Positions 1 through 7,576 of a DNA stretch of 13,263 nucleotides are shown here, piece by piece. A program made the position numbers and the translations under genes. A model generated the notes under the pieces. That model had not been told where the DNA came from and ran no database searches. It saw nothing but the letters and a program-made list of their open reading frames with translations. The stretch's first letter is position 1, and each line of letters starts with the position of its first letter. Source of the DNA: Beijerinckiaceae bacterium (GTDB lineage Bacteria > Pseudomonadota > Alphaproteobacteria > Rhizobiales > Beijerinckiaceae); contig CANGOK010000061.1 of the NCBI GenBank assembly GCA_947455285.1, forward strand, positions 1 to 13,263, written 5' to 3'.

Positions 1-377
1 AGGCCGCCCAACGTCACCCCAACAGAACTCAGTTGCAGGCGAACAATGATGAGCCCCTGCGCCACGCCAACCATCGCGCCAGCTAGCAGGGCTGCGGCGA
101 GACCAAGGCGCGGGTCCTCCTGCCCAAGAGCGGCCATCAGGCAACCCGCCAGGCTGAACACCCCGGCGACCGACAGGTCGAACTCGCGGATCATCATGGT
201 TAGGCCAAGCCCCAGCGCCACTAGCGCGCCGGTGGCGAAGGTCTCGAACATGGAGAAACCGGTGGCCATCGCCAGCACGTTTCCGCGCCCCCGGTCCGCC
301 AGAACCAGCAGAACGAAACAGCCCAGAAAAATTATAAGCGGTCGCGCGAGCGGATGGGTGCGCATGGATTTGGTCAT
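1..377 (-). CDS. ABC sugar-type transporter permease, RbsC-like (3' part missing)
   Basis: Second inner-membrane permease of the importer encoded at 1-3843. Only the first 125 codons are present; the gene runs off the left edge. The ATG at 377-375 follows the stop of the other permease by 3 bp, so the two are almost certainly co-transcribed and translationally coupled. The N-terminus is a short basic segment followed by a hydrophobic helix (about residues 13-26). Near residues 65-75 is the stretch REFDLSVAG, matching the conserved GE-I-DLSVG region of the BPD_transp_2 (RbsC/XylH) family. Further hydrophobic segments follow (about 75-90 and 95-115). A second, different permease next to a first one suggests a heterodimeric channel, as in some ribose/AI-2-type importers. 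The substrate cannot be read from the sequence. Confidence 0.88.
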   Translation of the reverse strand, partial: MTKSMRTHPLARPLIIFLGCFVLLVLADRGRGNVLAMATGFSMFETFATGALVALGLGLTMMIREFDLSVAGVFSLAGCLMAALGQEDPRLGLAAALLAGAMVGVAQGLIIVRLQLSSVGVTLGG

Positions 378-380
378 GGC

Positions 381-1331
381 CTAATCTCGCCCGCGCGATT
401 GCAGCATGATGACGCCCAGCACCACCAAGCCGGAAATGAAGTATTGCCATTCCGGCCGAAAGCCCCGCAGCAGCAGCACGACCTGAATGACCGCGATGAC
501 GAGCGCGCCGGTGAAGGTGCGCAGGGCTGACCCCTCGCCGCCCTTCATGGGCGTGCCGCCGACAAGCACTGCGGCCACGGCGTCATAATCATAGCCCGCG
601 CCATAAGACATGCTCGCGCTGCCATAGCGCAGGGCCAGCATCACGCCAGCCAGCGCCGCCAGCACGCCCGCCCAGACATAGGCGCCCGTCACCGTGCGCC
701 AGACGCGCTGACCAACCGCCACCGCAGCCCGGTAGCTCGAACCCGCCATGAAAATTTCGCGCCCGAAAACCGTATGGGAAAGAAGCGCCTGGGTGATCGC
801 CGTCACCACCAGCAACAACACGAATTCCACCGGCACGCCAAAAAGGGCGCCGCTAAAAAGGCCCTTCATCGCGCCGGCGGCGGCATAGACCGAGCCGGTC
901 TCCGCCAGCCCTTGGGCGACGCCATAAATGAGAGACAGCGAGGCTATGCTGACGATGATGGGATTGGCGCGGGCGAAGCCGATGACCAGCCCCTGCGCAC
1001 CACTGAGAAGGCCTCCGAACACGAGGGCGATGACAAGGCCCGGATAAGCGCCAAAGGCGTTGGCGGCGATGATGAAGATTATCGCCGAGGCGCCGACCGT
1101 CGCGCCGAGGCTGAAGGACATGATGTTGCCGCTGATGGTGATCAGCGTCATGCCCACCGCCACGCAGCCGATGAATGAGATCGTCGTCAGCAGAGAGACG
1201 AAACTTGGAACCGAGATGAAGCCCGGCGTCGTCAGGGCGATGACGGCGAGCGCCACGGCCGCGACAGCGCGGACCTCGGTTCCGATCGGGATCACCCGGT
1301 GCTGGCGGGAGACCTCGCTCACTGCGCTCAT
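381..1331 (-). CDS. ABC sugar-type transporter permease, RbsC-like
   Basis: Inner-membrane permease of 316 aa, the usual length for the RbsC/XylH/AraH (BPD_transp_2) family. After a short cytoplasmic N-terminus it has a run of hydrophobic helices (about residues 22-42, 48-65, 75-95, 98-118, 160-180, 212-232 and 270-310). The segment ISGNIMSFSLGATVG near residues 65-80 corresponds to the family's conserved G-x-DLSVG region, although the acidic residue is not kept here. The start ATG overlaps the stop of the ATPase gene as ATGA (1331-1328), with a GAGG ribosome site upstream. The next permease begins 3 bp after the stop. Co-transcription with the binding protein, the ATPase and the second permease is therefore very likely. 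Substrate unknown. Confidence 0.92.
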   Translation of the reverse strand: MSAVSEVSRQHRVIPIGTEVRAVAAVALAVIALTTPGFISVPSFVSLLTTISFIGCVAVGMTLITISGNIMSFSLGATVGASAIIFIIAANAFGAYPGLVIALVFGGLLSGAQGLVIGFARANPIIVSIASLSLIYGVAQGLAETGSVYAAAGAMKGLFSGALFGVPVEFVLLLVVTAITQALLSHTVFGREIFMAGSSYRAAVAVGQRVWRTVTGAYVWAGVLAALAGVMLALRYGSASMSYGAGYDYDAVAAVLVGGTPMKGGEGSALRTFTGALVIAVIQVVLLLRGFRPEWQYFISGLVVLGVIMLQSRGRD

Positions 1332-2839
1332 GCCGCCGCCTCGTCCTTCATTGGATGGGTGATGTCAGTAAGAATGGCGGTCAGGTCGATCTCCTCGCCT
1401 TCGCGCCGCTTGACTATGCGGCCGCGATACATGGAGTAGACGAGATCCGCCATGCCCACGACCTCCTCAAGTTCGGACGTGGTCATGATCAGGGTCCAGC
1501 CCCGCGCGCAAAGATCGCGCATCAGCCGGTAGATGTCGGCGCGGGCGCCCACATCGACGCCGCGCGTCGGCTCGTTCATCAAGAGGACGCCGGGCGTCTC
1601 GCGGGCGAGCGCGCGGCCGAACAGAAGCTTCTGCTGATTGCCTCCGCTCAAGGTCGACGCCCGAGAGCCCAGCCGCGCCTCGCTCAGCCCTACCTTGCGG
1701 GCGATCTCAAGGCCAAGCGCCCGCGCCCCCTTCCATGACAGAAGTCCCGCCGTCGCATGGGCGCGCAGGTCCGCCGCGATGAAATTGTCGAGGGCGGTCA
1801 GGTCGGGGAACAATCCCTCCACCGCGCGATCGTCAGACACAAAGAGCACATTCGCCGCCGCGCTGGCAGGCGCCGAACCGAGCGTCAGCTTCTCGCCATC
1901 GATCAGCACCAGACCCTGCGCGGAAGGTTCAAGCCCGGCGAGCGCCCGGTTGACGGCCCCTGCCCCGGAGCCGATCTGTCCGGCTATGGCCGTAATGCGT
2001 CCCTTGGGGGCGAAGAGGCTGAGGTGATGCACGGCGCCGGGAACGGCTAGCCCTTCGATGGCGACGCCCCCTCGATGGGCAGTCCCTGCTTCATGGGCCG
2101 GATACATCTCCCCGAAGGAACGACCCAGCATATCCTCGATGAGGCTCTCGCGCGTCTGCCCAATGGCCGGGCCGGTCGAAACATGGGCGCCATTGCGCAA
2201 GACCGTCACCGTGTCGCAGATATCGAATACTTCTCCGAGCCGGTGGCTGATGTAGATGATGGCGTGACCCTGAGCGCGCAGGCTCTTCAGGATGCGCATC
2301 AACCGCTCAATCTCGACGTCCGAGAGCGTGGCGGTCGGCTCGTCGAGGATAAGCACACGGGCGTCACGCGCGAGCAGGCGAGCGATTTCGACGATCTGCC
2401 GCTGGCCGATCGGCAGGTCCAGCACTGGCTGGTCGAGATCGAGATCCTGCGCGCCGAGCGCGTCCAGCGCCGCTCGAGCGCGGGCGCGCAGCTTGCCCAT
2501 ACGGTAGATCAGCGGCGTTTCTTCACCTCCGAGCCAGATATTGTCGACAATCGAAAGACGGGGGGCGAGGCTGAGTTCCTGCGCCACAAGGCCGAGCCCC
2601 AGCGATTGGGCATGCCGAGGGTTGCGGATGGTCTGCGGCTCACCGGCGATGCGGATGACGCCGCTATCGGGCCGCACAAGCCCCATCAGCACCTTCATCA
2701 GCGTCGACTTGCCCGCGCCGTTCTCGCCGCAAAGACCGCGTATCTCGCCGGCGGCGACCGCCAGCGAGACGTCGCGCAGAGCAGCGATCGGCCCGAAGGC
2801 CTTGCTCACGCCCTCCAGCGAGACAAGGGTCTGCGTCAT
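1328..2839 (-). CDS. Sugar-type ABC transporter ATPase (RbsA/MglA-like, two nucleotide-binding domains)
   Basis: Cytoplasmic energy-coupling subunit with two fused ABC domains, 503 aa from the chosen start, normal for RbsA/XylG/MglA proteins. Domain 1 has Walker A GENGAGKST (residues 38-46), a signature-like LPIGQRQ and Walker B VLILDEPTATLS. Domain 2 has the degenerate Walker A typical of the family (GQIGSGAG), the signature LSGGNQQK, and a Walker B reading LLMNEPTRGVDVG. In that motif the usual aspartate before EPT is asparagine (AAC codon). The ATG at 2839 is preferred because AGGA sits just upstream and the protein then begins MTQTLVSLEGVSKAFG, as in the family. An ATG at 2878 would add 13 unconserved residues and overlap the binding-protein gene. 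The gene lies 14 bp after the binding protein and overlaps the permease by 4 bp. Confidence 0.93.
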   Translation of the reverse strand: MTQTLVSLEGVSKAFGPIAALRDVSLAVAAGEIRGLCGENGAGKSTLMKVLMGLVRPDSGVIRIAGEPQTIRNPRHAQSLGLGLVAQELSLAPRLSIVDNIWLGGEETPLIYRMGKLRARARAALDALGAQDLDLDQPVLDLPIGQRQIVEIARLLARDARVLILDEPTATLSDVEIERLMRILKSLRAQGHAIIYISHRLGEVFDICDTVTVLRNGAHVSTGPAIGQTRESLIEDMLGRSFGEMYPAHEAGTAHRGGVAIEGLAVPGAVHHLSLFAPKGRITAIAGQIGSGAGAVNRALAGLEPSAQGLVLIDGEKLTLGSAPASAAANVLFVSDDRAVEGLFPDLTALDNFIAADLRAHATAGLLSWKGARALGLEIARKVGLSEARLGSRASTLSGGNQQKLLFGRALARETPGVLLMNEPTRGVDVGARADIYRLMRDLCARGWTLIMTTSELEEVVGMADLVYSMYRGRIVKRREGEEIDLTAILTDITHPMKDEAAA

Positions 2840-2853
2840 GATCCTGCGCCCGC

Positions 2854-3843
2854 TCAGTAGGTGCAGGCGGCCTCCCATTGAGCGACGTTGGCCTTGTCGA
2901 TCAGCTCGACCGGCAGCAGCGTCTCCTTGGGCAAGGTCTTGCCGGAGAAGAGATCATTGGCTGCGTCTGCGAGCTTCTCACCCACATAGGTCGGGATCTG
3001 CGAGACCGAACTGACCATCTTGCCAGCCTTGAGGGCGTCGATGCCCTCCTTCTGGCAATTGCCGCCGAAGACCAGCAATTGCTTCGGCCCTGCGCCGACC
3101 GGGACACCAGCGGCCTCGGCGGCCTTGATCGTCGCCAGCGCCAGATTGTCCGCCATGCCATAGACCCCATCGAGACCGCCCTGCGCGGCGAAGCGGGCGA
3201 ACAATTGGCCAGCGATGCGCTCGCCCGTCGCAGTGTCCCATTTGGCGTCCTCGACCGCCACAATCTCAATCTTGGGGTTGGCCGCTATCGTCTCCTTTAT
3301 GCCAGCAAGACGACGCGGGCCTAGCCCCTCGGTAAGAGCCCCGGTGATGAGCGCAACCTTGCCGCCCTCGCGGCCAGACTCCTTGAAGGACTTGACGATC
3401 TGCCGACCAACGATGCGGCCCATCTCGTTCTGATCCTGCCCCACGAAGGTCTGGTAGAGCGCTTCCGTGCCCTCCTTGGGGGTGTTGTTGGAGATGATGA
3501 CGGGAATGCCCGCTTCCTTGGCGCGCGCCAGCGCGGGCACGATGGCCTGTTCGGAAACCGGCTGCACGATGATGAGGTCAAACTTACGCGCAACGCCATC
3601 GTCGAACTGGCGCGCCTGCAAGGCGGCGTCGACGCCAGCGGCCTGAACCGTAACCTCCATGCCAAGAGATTCGGCTTTCGCTTTGAAGGATTTGATGATT
3701 CCGGCAACATAGGGATGCACGGCGAAGGACTGGACCATCAGCACCTTTTTGCCCTTGGCGTCCGCAAACGCCGCACCCGAGGCGCAGGCCATGGCCAGAC
3801 CCGCGACGCCAGCCATAAGAATCCTGGAAACTTGCTTGCCCAT
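2854..3843 (-). CDS. ABC transporter periplasmic substrate-binding protein, type-1 (RbsB-like)
   Basis: Exported binding protein of 329 aa, first gene of the ABC importer unit. It has a Sec signal peptide: MGK..., a hydrophobic core ILMAGVAGLAMACASGA, and a probable cut after AFA near residue 27. The mature part starts KGKKVLMVQSFAVHPYVAGIIK, the usual first strand and helix of the Peripla_BP_4/LacI-like fold. Later segments fit the same fold: DLIIVQPVSEQAIVPALARAKEAGIPVIISN around residues 90-120, and LDGVYGMADNLALATIKAAEAAG around 225-245. The ATG at 3843 has a strong GGGAGGG ribosome site 6 nt upstream. It is the closest part of the ABC unit to the catabolic genes, from which a terminator separates it. 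The family usually binds sugars, but some members carry other small molecules, so the ligand is unknown. Confidence 0.9.
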   Translation of the reverse strand: MGKQVSRILMAGVAGLAMACASGAAFADAKGKKVLMVQSFAVHPYVAGIIKSFKAKAESLGMEVTVQAAGVDAALQARQFDDGVARKFDLIIVQPVSEQAIVPALARAKEAGIPVIISNNTPKEGTEALYQTFVGQDQNEMGRIVGRQIVKSFKESGREGGKVALITGALTEGLGPRRLAGIKETIAANPKIEIVAVEDAKWDTATGERIAGQLFARFAAQGGLDGVYGMADNLALATIKAAEAAGVPVGAGPKQLLVFGGNCQKEGIDALKAGKMVSSVSQIPTYVGEKLADAANDLFSGKTLPKETLLPVELIDKANVAQWEAACTY

Positions 3844-3886
3844 GATCGTCCCTCCCGATTATTTTTTCGAGGACAATATGACACGC

Positions 3887-3917
3887 AAAAAAGGGGTGGG
3901 GTCAATCTCCCCACGCC
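3887..3917 (-). terminator. Rho-independent terminator of the catabolic operon
   Basis: On the minus strand the RNA would form a 9-bp arm pair with one mismatch (GGCGTGGGG with CCCCACCCC) around a 7-nt loop, followed directly by six T (plus-strand A run 3887-3892). It starts 12 bp after the stop of the second Bug-type gene and 43 bp before the ABC binding-protein start, so it separates two transcription units. A weak promoter-like pair for the ABC unit (TTGACC at 3905-3900 and CATATT at 3880-3875, 19-bp spacing) lies in the same stretch, but I would not rely on it. Confidence 0.85.
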
Positions 3918-3929
3918 ACAATCAAAAAC

Positions 3930-4964
3930 TCAATTGCCGCCAAGCAGAGCCGTAGCTTCCTTGATGCGCTCTGGCGTCGCGCGGTAGAGGCTCCCCACGA
4001 GTTGGTCGACCTCGGCGCCCGTCATCGGGCCGCTGATTTCGAGGCGCATCTTTTCCACATCCGCCATGAATTCGGAATCTTTCAGCACCCGGTCGAAAGC
4101 ATCGCGGTGCGTGTCGACCATCGCCTTCGGCACGCCTGGCGGCCCCATGATGACGCGGCCCATTTGGCTCTGGGCGAAGATCAGACGCAGGATCTCACGC
4201 TGGCTATCATCGCGGGCGAGCTCCAGAACCGTCGGGACGTCAGGCAGCTCGGGATGGCGGCTCAGGGACATCTGGAGGAGGATGTTGATCTTCTTGTCCC
4301 GCATCCAGTCCGGCCGCATGGTGGTGATGGAAGAATAGTTCCATCCCGCGATCCCCTGCACCTCGCCACGATCAAGCGCCAGCACCGTATCGCCGCTGCC
4401 GTTATAGCCTGCGACAAGCTTCAGCTTCGCGCCAAACATACGATTGAGGATATTGGCGAAGACCACGCTGTTGTCAGAAGCGCCAGCGCCGCCAACCACC
4501 AGCTCCTTGGTGAACAGCTCGTCCGTCTTGCTGATGGGCGAGTCAGAACGGCTGACGGTCACGGATACGTCGTTGTTGAGGCTGCCTACCCAGGTGAATT
4601 CGCGGGCGTCATAACGCGCGCCCTGTGAGCCGAGCAGCGAGGCGGTCGCCATGGAGCCCGGTCCAAGCGCGATGACCGAGCCATTGCGCGCCGCCTGCGA
4701 GGCGACGAAATTCGCCATGACGACGCCCGCCGCGCCCGGCATGTTGCGTACGACGAGGTTGGGCTGGCCCGGCAGGAAGCGGCCGACATGCCGCGCATAG
4801 AGCCGCGCATAGGCGTCATAGCCGCCGCCGGGCGCATGGCTGGCGAGCATGGAGATCGTCTTGGTGGGGTCCTCGGGCGCCTGCGCAAACGCACCGCTGG
4901 TCAAGGCCCCAAAAAGGCCGAGCGCCAGCCCCAAGGAGCGGGTCCGTCCTACTTTATCAGCCAC
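3930..4964 (-). CDS. TctC/Bug-family periplasmic binding protein (second copy)
   Basis: Periplasmic solute receptor of the TctC/Bug family, which typically binds small carboxylates. I choose the GTG at 4964 because GGGAG lies 6 nt upstream. It gives 344 aa with a clean signal peptide: MADKVGRTRS, a hydrophobic core LGLALGLFGALTSG, and a probable cut at AFA/QA near residue 27. A longer TTG start at 5021 would overlap the UbiD gene and place nonconserved residues ahead of the signal peptide. Family features include APGGGYDAYARLYARHV (about residues 44-60), NMPGAAG near 74-80 and MGPPGVPKAMVD late in the protein. It is the last gene of the minus-strand operon, 53 bp after UbiD. It is recognisably related to the protein at 8558-9631. 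No TctA/TctB membrane partners are in the window. Confidence 0.88.
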   Translation of the reverse strand: MADKVGRTRSLGLALGLFGALTSGAFAQAPEDPTKTISMLASHAPGGGYDAYARLYARHVGRFLPGQPNLVVRNMPGAAGVVMANFVASQAARNGSVIALGPGSMATASLLGSQGARYDAREFTWVGSLNNDVSVTVSRSDSPISKTDELFTKELVVGGAGASDNSVVFANILNRMFGAKLKLVAGYNGSGDTVLALDRGEVQGIAGWNYSSITTMRPDWMRDKKINILLQMSLSRHPELPDVPTVLELARDDSQREILRLIFAQSQMGRVIMGPPGVPKAMVDTHRDAFDRVLKDSEFMADVEKMRLEISGPMTGAEVDQLVGSLYRATPERIKEATALLGGN

Positions 4965-5017
4965 ATGAAACTCCCAACAAAACAGATTCAAAGATGGCCG
5001 TAAGGCCCAGCAATGAC

Positions 5018-6652
5018 TCAATCTTTTTCGACGCGCCGAACCGGAGTCTCAGGAGCGACATCGGGGCGGCGGCGCTGGAACGAGTTCTCGCCATTGCGTT
5101 CCCACTCGCCACGAGCGGCGGCCTGAGCGAAGCGCTCCCAGCGGTCGCCCCAATCGCCGAGATGCACCCCATGCCATGGCGCCTGCGGGCTGAGGCTGGG
5201 AAGGCCAATGCGCTCCCAGATCTCGCGCGCCTCGTCCATATACTGGCGAGCAGGCAGGGCGAGCGGCGGCATGACGCTTTTGGCGGTGGCGTCGATCAGC
5301 AGGGTGGAATTCGCCGCGCCGCTCTCCGACTTCGGCCCATGGCTGCGCGAGCGGTAGGGCACGACCAGCAGGTCTTCGATCGGATTCGAGCGATAGGCCA
5401 TGGACCAGAAGACGGCGTCCGCATTGCGCGGATCGACGTCATTGGTCACGGCGATGACGATCTTGCCGCACTGCGCCTGCAAGGTGGAGGCTCCCTGGAG
5501 GCCGCGCCAGACTTCCGACTGGATGGCCTTGGGAGCGAATTGCAGGAAGATGACCGGGCGCAGGTTCGACAGGGGCTCGTGCATGACGACGCCGGTGAGG
5601 CCCTTGACGTTCAGGACCTTCTTCAGGTGCTCAAGATAGAGCGGCTCATAGGCCACCTTCTTCATCACGCTGGATTCGCTGGGCGTGACCTGACTGACGA
5701 TGGAGACGAGGATCGGGTCGCGCTTATGGGTGATCGCCGTCACCCGCATGGACATGTTGAATTCTTCAAGCGCGATATAGCCATGGCTTTCGCCGAAGGG
5801 GCCCTCGGGCTCAACGCAATCGGTGTCGATGAGGCCCTCGACCACGATTTCCGCGTCGGCAGGCACTTCGAGATCGACCGTCAGGGCCTTGCAGGTGCGG
5901 ATGGGCGCGCCCGACAGGCCGCCCGCCACGGCCATTTCGTCTAGGTCGGTCGCGAGCTTCTGGGGGCCGGTATACTGAACGATGGGCGCAGCGCCGACGA
6001 CGATGGCGATGGGCATTGGCTGGCCCAACTCCTTGTATTTCAGCCAATGCTGGTAGCCGCCCGCGCCCGTAAGGCGCGTAGCCATGCGCACGCACAGACG
6101 ATCCGTCGCCTTCAGGCCCGCGCGATAGGTGCCCATGTTCTGGACATGGGTCTCCGGGTCCTTGGTCGTGCAGAGGGTCGCGGTGAAATAGGGCGCGGAG
6201 TCGAAGCCGGGCGTCGAAACCGGGATGGGAAGGGTGGCGAGGCCCCCGCCCGGCTTGCGCAGGTCGTCGCCGGTGATGACCACTTCCTGACAGGGCGGGT
6301 TCTCGATGCGCACGGGGTCGATGGGGGCGGCGATGCCGCGGGTCCATACGTCCCCGATTTCGTCAACGCTGACGCCCATGCCAGTCGCGTAGATCTCGGG
6401 CGATGCGGCAAGCGCGCCGACCACGACGGGCGAGGAGAACTTGCGGCCATCCGAACCGAAGACATTGGTGAACATGAAGGCGCGGCGCGCGCTCTCCGGC
6501 AGGCCGCCGGTGAACTGCCAGCGCACCAGCGGGTGCAGCTGCGTGTCCTTGTTCACGGGCTCGTCGATGCGGGTCAGCAGGCCCTTGGCCTCCAGACGGG
6601 CGAGATGTTCGCGCAGATCGAGCGGCGCATGGGTGCGGGCGTTACCGGTCAT
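5018..6652 (-). CDS. UbiD-family (prenylated-FMN-dependent) decarboxylase
   Basis: Cytoplasmic reversible decarboxylase of the UbiD family, acting on aromatic, heteroaromatic or unsaturated acids with prenylated FMN. At 544 aa it is somewhat longer than classical UbiD (about 490), with an extra C-terminal tail from about residue 490 that is rich in W and R. By comparison with Fdc1, the catalytic Arg-Glu-Glu triad appears to be R177 (in NMGTYR), E283 and E288 (in EPEGPFGESHGY). The likely Mn2+/K+ ligands are N172, H202 and E239. All are kept, so the enzyme should be active if the cofactor is supplied; no UbiX/Pad1 prenyltransferase gene is in the window. The ATG at 6652 has an AGAGAAG-type ribosome site. 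The gene lies 68 bp after the sulfurtransferase in the same operon. Substrate not identifiable from sequence. Confidence 0.93.
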   Translation of the reverse strand: MTGNARTHAPLDLREHLARLEAKGLLTRIDEPVNKDTQLHPLVRWQFTGGLPESARRAFMFTNVFGSDGRKFSSPVVVGALAASPEIYATGMGVSVDEIGDVWTRGIAAPIDPVRIENPPCQEVVITGDDLRKPGGGLATLPIPVSTPGFDSAPYFTATLCTTKDPETHVQNMGTYRAGLKATDRLCVRMATRLTGAGGYQHWLKYKELGQPMPIAIVVGAAPIVQYTGPQKLATDLDEMAVAGGLSGAPIRTCKALTVDLEVPADAEIVVEGLIDTDCVEPEGPFGESHGYIALEEFNMSMRVTAITHKRDPILVSIVSQVTPSESSVMKKVAYEPLYLEHLKKVLNVKGLTGVVMHEPLSNLRPVIFLQFAPKAIQSEVWRGLQGASTLQAQCGKIVIAVTNDVDPRNADAVFWSMAYRSNPIEDLLVVPYRSRSHGPKSESGAANSTLLIDATAKSVMPPLALPARQYMDEAREIWERIGLPSLSPQAPWHGVHLGDWGDRWERFAQAAARGEWERNGENSFQRRRPDVAPETPVRRVEKD

Positions 6653-6693
6653 GTTTCTTCTCTGATTAGGGAAATTTCAGCCAAGGCCCAAAG

Positions 6694-6711
6694 CGGCGCG
6701 ATACAGCGCCG
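6694..6711 (-). other. Small intergenic hairpin between sulfurtransferase and UbiD genes
   Basis: Perfect 6-bp inverted repeat CGGCGC / GCGCCG around a 6-nt loop, in the 68-bp gap between the sulfurtransferase stop (6721) and the UbiD start (6652). No T-run follows on the minus strand, so it is not a normal terminator. It could be an mRNA-stabilising or processing hairpin, or chance in GC-rich DNA. Confidence 0.35.
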
Positions 6712-6720
6712 GGCAGCGTC

Positions 6721-7563
6721 TCAGCCCCGCTCGGGGCCAGTCGCCGCCGGGCGGGACGGATCGGCGCTCCAGGCGGACCAGGAGCCGACATAGAGGGCGG
6801 CTTCGTGGCCTGCCGCGTGCAGGGCCGCGATGGCGTGGGCCGCCGCATTGCCGCTGCCGCAATAGACGCCGACCTGCCGGGAGCCATCGAGGCCAAGAGC
6901 CTCGAAGGATGAGCAGAGTTCAGCATGCGGGCGGAAGGCGCCGTCGGCGGTCAGGTTGCCGCCGGAGGGGGCGCAAAGCGCGCCGGGAATGTGGCCGGTT
7001 CCGGCCTTGCCGGGCTCGCCGAGATAGGCGGCCTTGCCACGGGCGTCGAGCAGTATGTGATCGCGGGCCATGGCGGCCGCATCGTCAGCGGTGAGCGTCG
7101 GCATATGGCCAGCGCCCAAGACGACGACCCCTGCCCTGTCGGCAGCCTCCAAATGGTCCGTGGAGATGGGACGCCCAGCGGCCTTCCACGCGGGGAACCC
7201 GCCATCGAGGATCCGCACATTATCGAAGCCCGCCCAGCGCAAGGTCCACCACGCGCGCGAGGCCTGTGCGCCGCCCGCATTGTCATAGACCACGACGAGG
7301 CAATGGGGATTAATGCCCCAGCGGCGAGCGTTGGCCTGCAGGTCCATGATGTCCGGCAAGGGGCGCTTGCCAGAGGTCTTGGTGGATTTGGCAGAGAAAT
7401 CCGTCGCCAAATGAACGGTGAGGGCGCCGGGAATGCGCGGCCGATCGGCCGGCGCGGCGCCCTGCTCATCCAGAACGTCCAGCAGCACGACAGGAGCGCC
7501 AGCCTCCAGCAATTCAGCCAGGCCGTCGCTGGAGATGAGGGTCTTCGCCCGCGCTTCGCTCAT
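6721..7563 (-). CDS. Two-domain rhodanese-type sulfurtransferase (SseA-like)
   Basis: Thiosulfate/3-mercaptopyruvate sulfurtransferase-family enzyme of 280 aa, the usual two-rhodanese length. Domain 1 covers about residues 8-130 and ends in RILDGGFPAWKAAGRP. Domain 2 covers about 155-270 and ends in YVGSWSAWSADPSRP. The catalytic cysteine is C235 in VGVYCGSGNAAAH. CGSG resembles mercaptopyruvate sulfurtransferases (CGSGVTA) more than thiosulfate enzymes (CRKGVTA), but the NAA that follows is unlike both. No signal peptide, so cytoplasmic. The ATG at 7563 lies 13 bp after the dioxygenase stop, and its ribosome site GGAAGG abuts that stop, so translation is probably coupled. A sulfurtransferase placed between an oxygenase and a decarboxylase suggests that sulfur or cyanide handling belongs to the pathway. 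That is inference. Confidence 0.9.
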   Translation of the reverse strand: MSEARAKTLISSDGLAELLEAGAPVVLLDVLDEQGAAPADRPRIPGALTVHLATDFSAKSTKTSGKRPLPDIMDLQANARRWGINPHCLVVVYDNAGGAQASRAWWTLRWAGFDNVRILDGGFPAWKAAGRPISTDHLEAADRAGVVVLGAGHMPTLTADDAAAMARDHILLDARGKAAYLGEPGKAGTGHIPGALCAPSGGNLTADGAFRPHAELCSSFEALGLDGSRQVGVYCGSGNAAAHAIAALHAAGHEAALYVGSWSAWSADPSRPAATGPERG

Positions 7564-7576
7564 GTCGCAGCCTTCC

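Noticed and set aside
2075..2860. 261-codon open frame on the plus strand opposite the ABC ATPase gene
   Set aside because: It mirrors a confidently identified gene, has no recognisable domain, and is rich in R/H/D/Q as expected for antisense frames in GC-rich DNA.
2840..2878. Upstream ATG at 2878 for the ABC ATPase
   Set aside because: It would overlap the binding-protein gene by 25 bp and add residues absent from the family; the ATG at 2839 has an AGGA site.
4965..5021. Upstream TTG start for the second Bug-type protein
   Set aside because: It overlaps the UbiD stop and puts 19 residues ahead of a normal signal peptide; the GTG at 4964 has GGGAG at good spacing.
4994..5944. 316-codon open frame on the plus strand opposite the UbiD gene
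   Set aside because: Antisense shadow of UbiD, with no ribosome site or family features.
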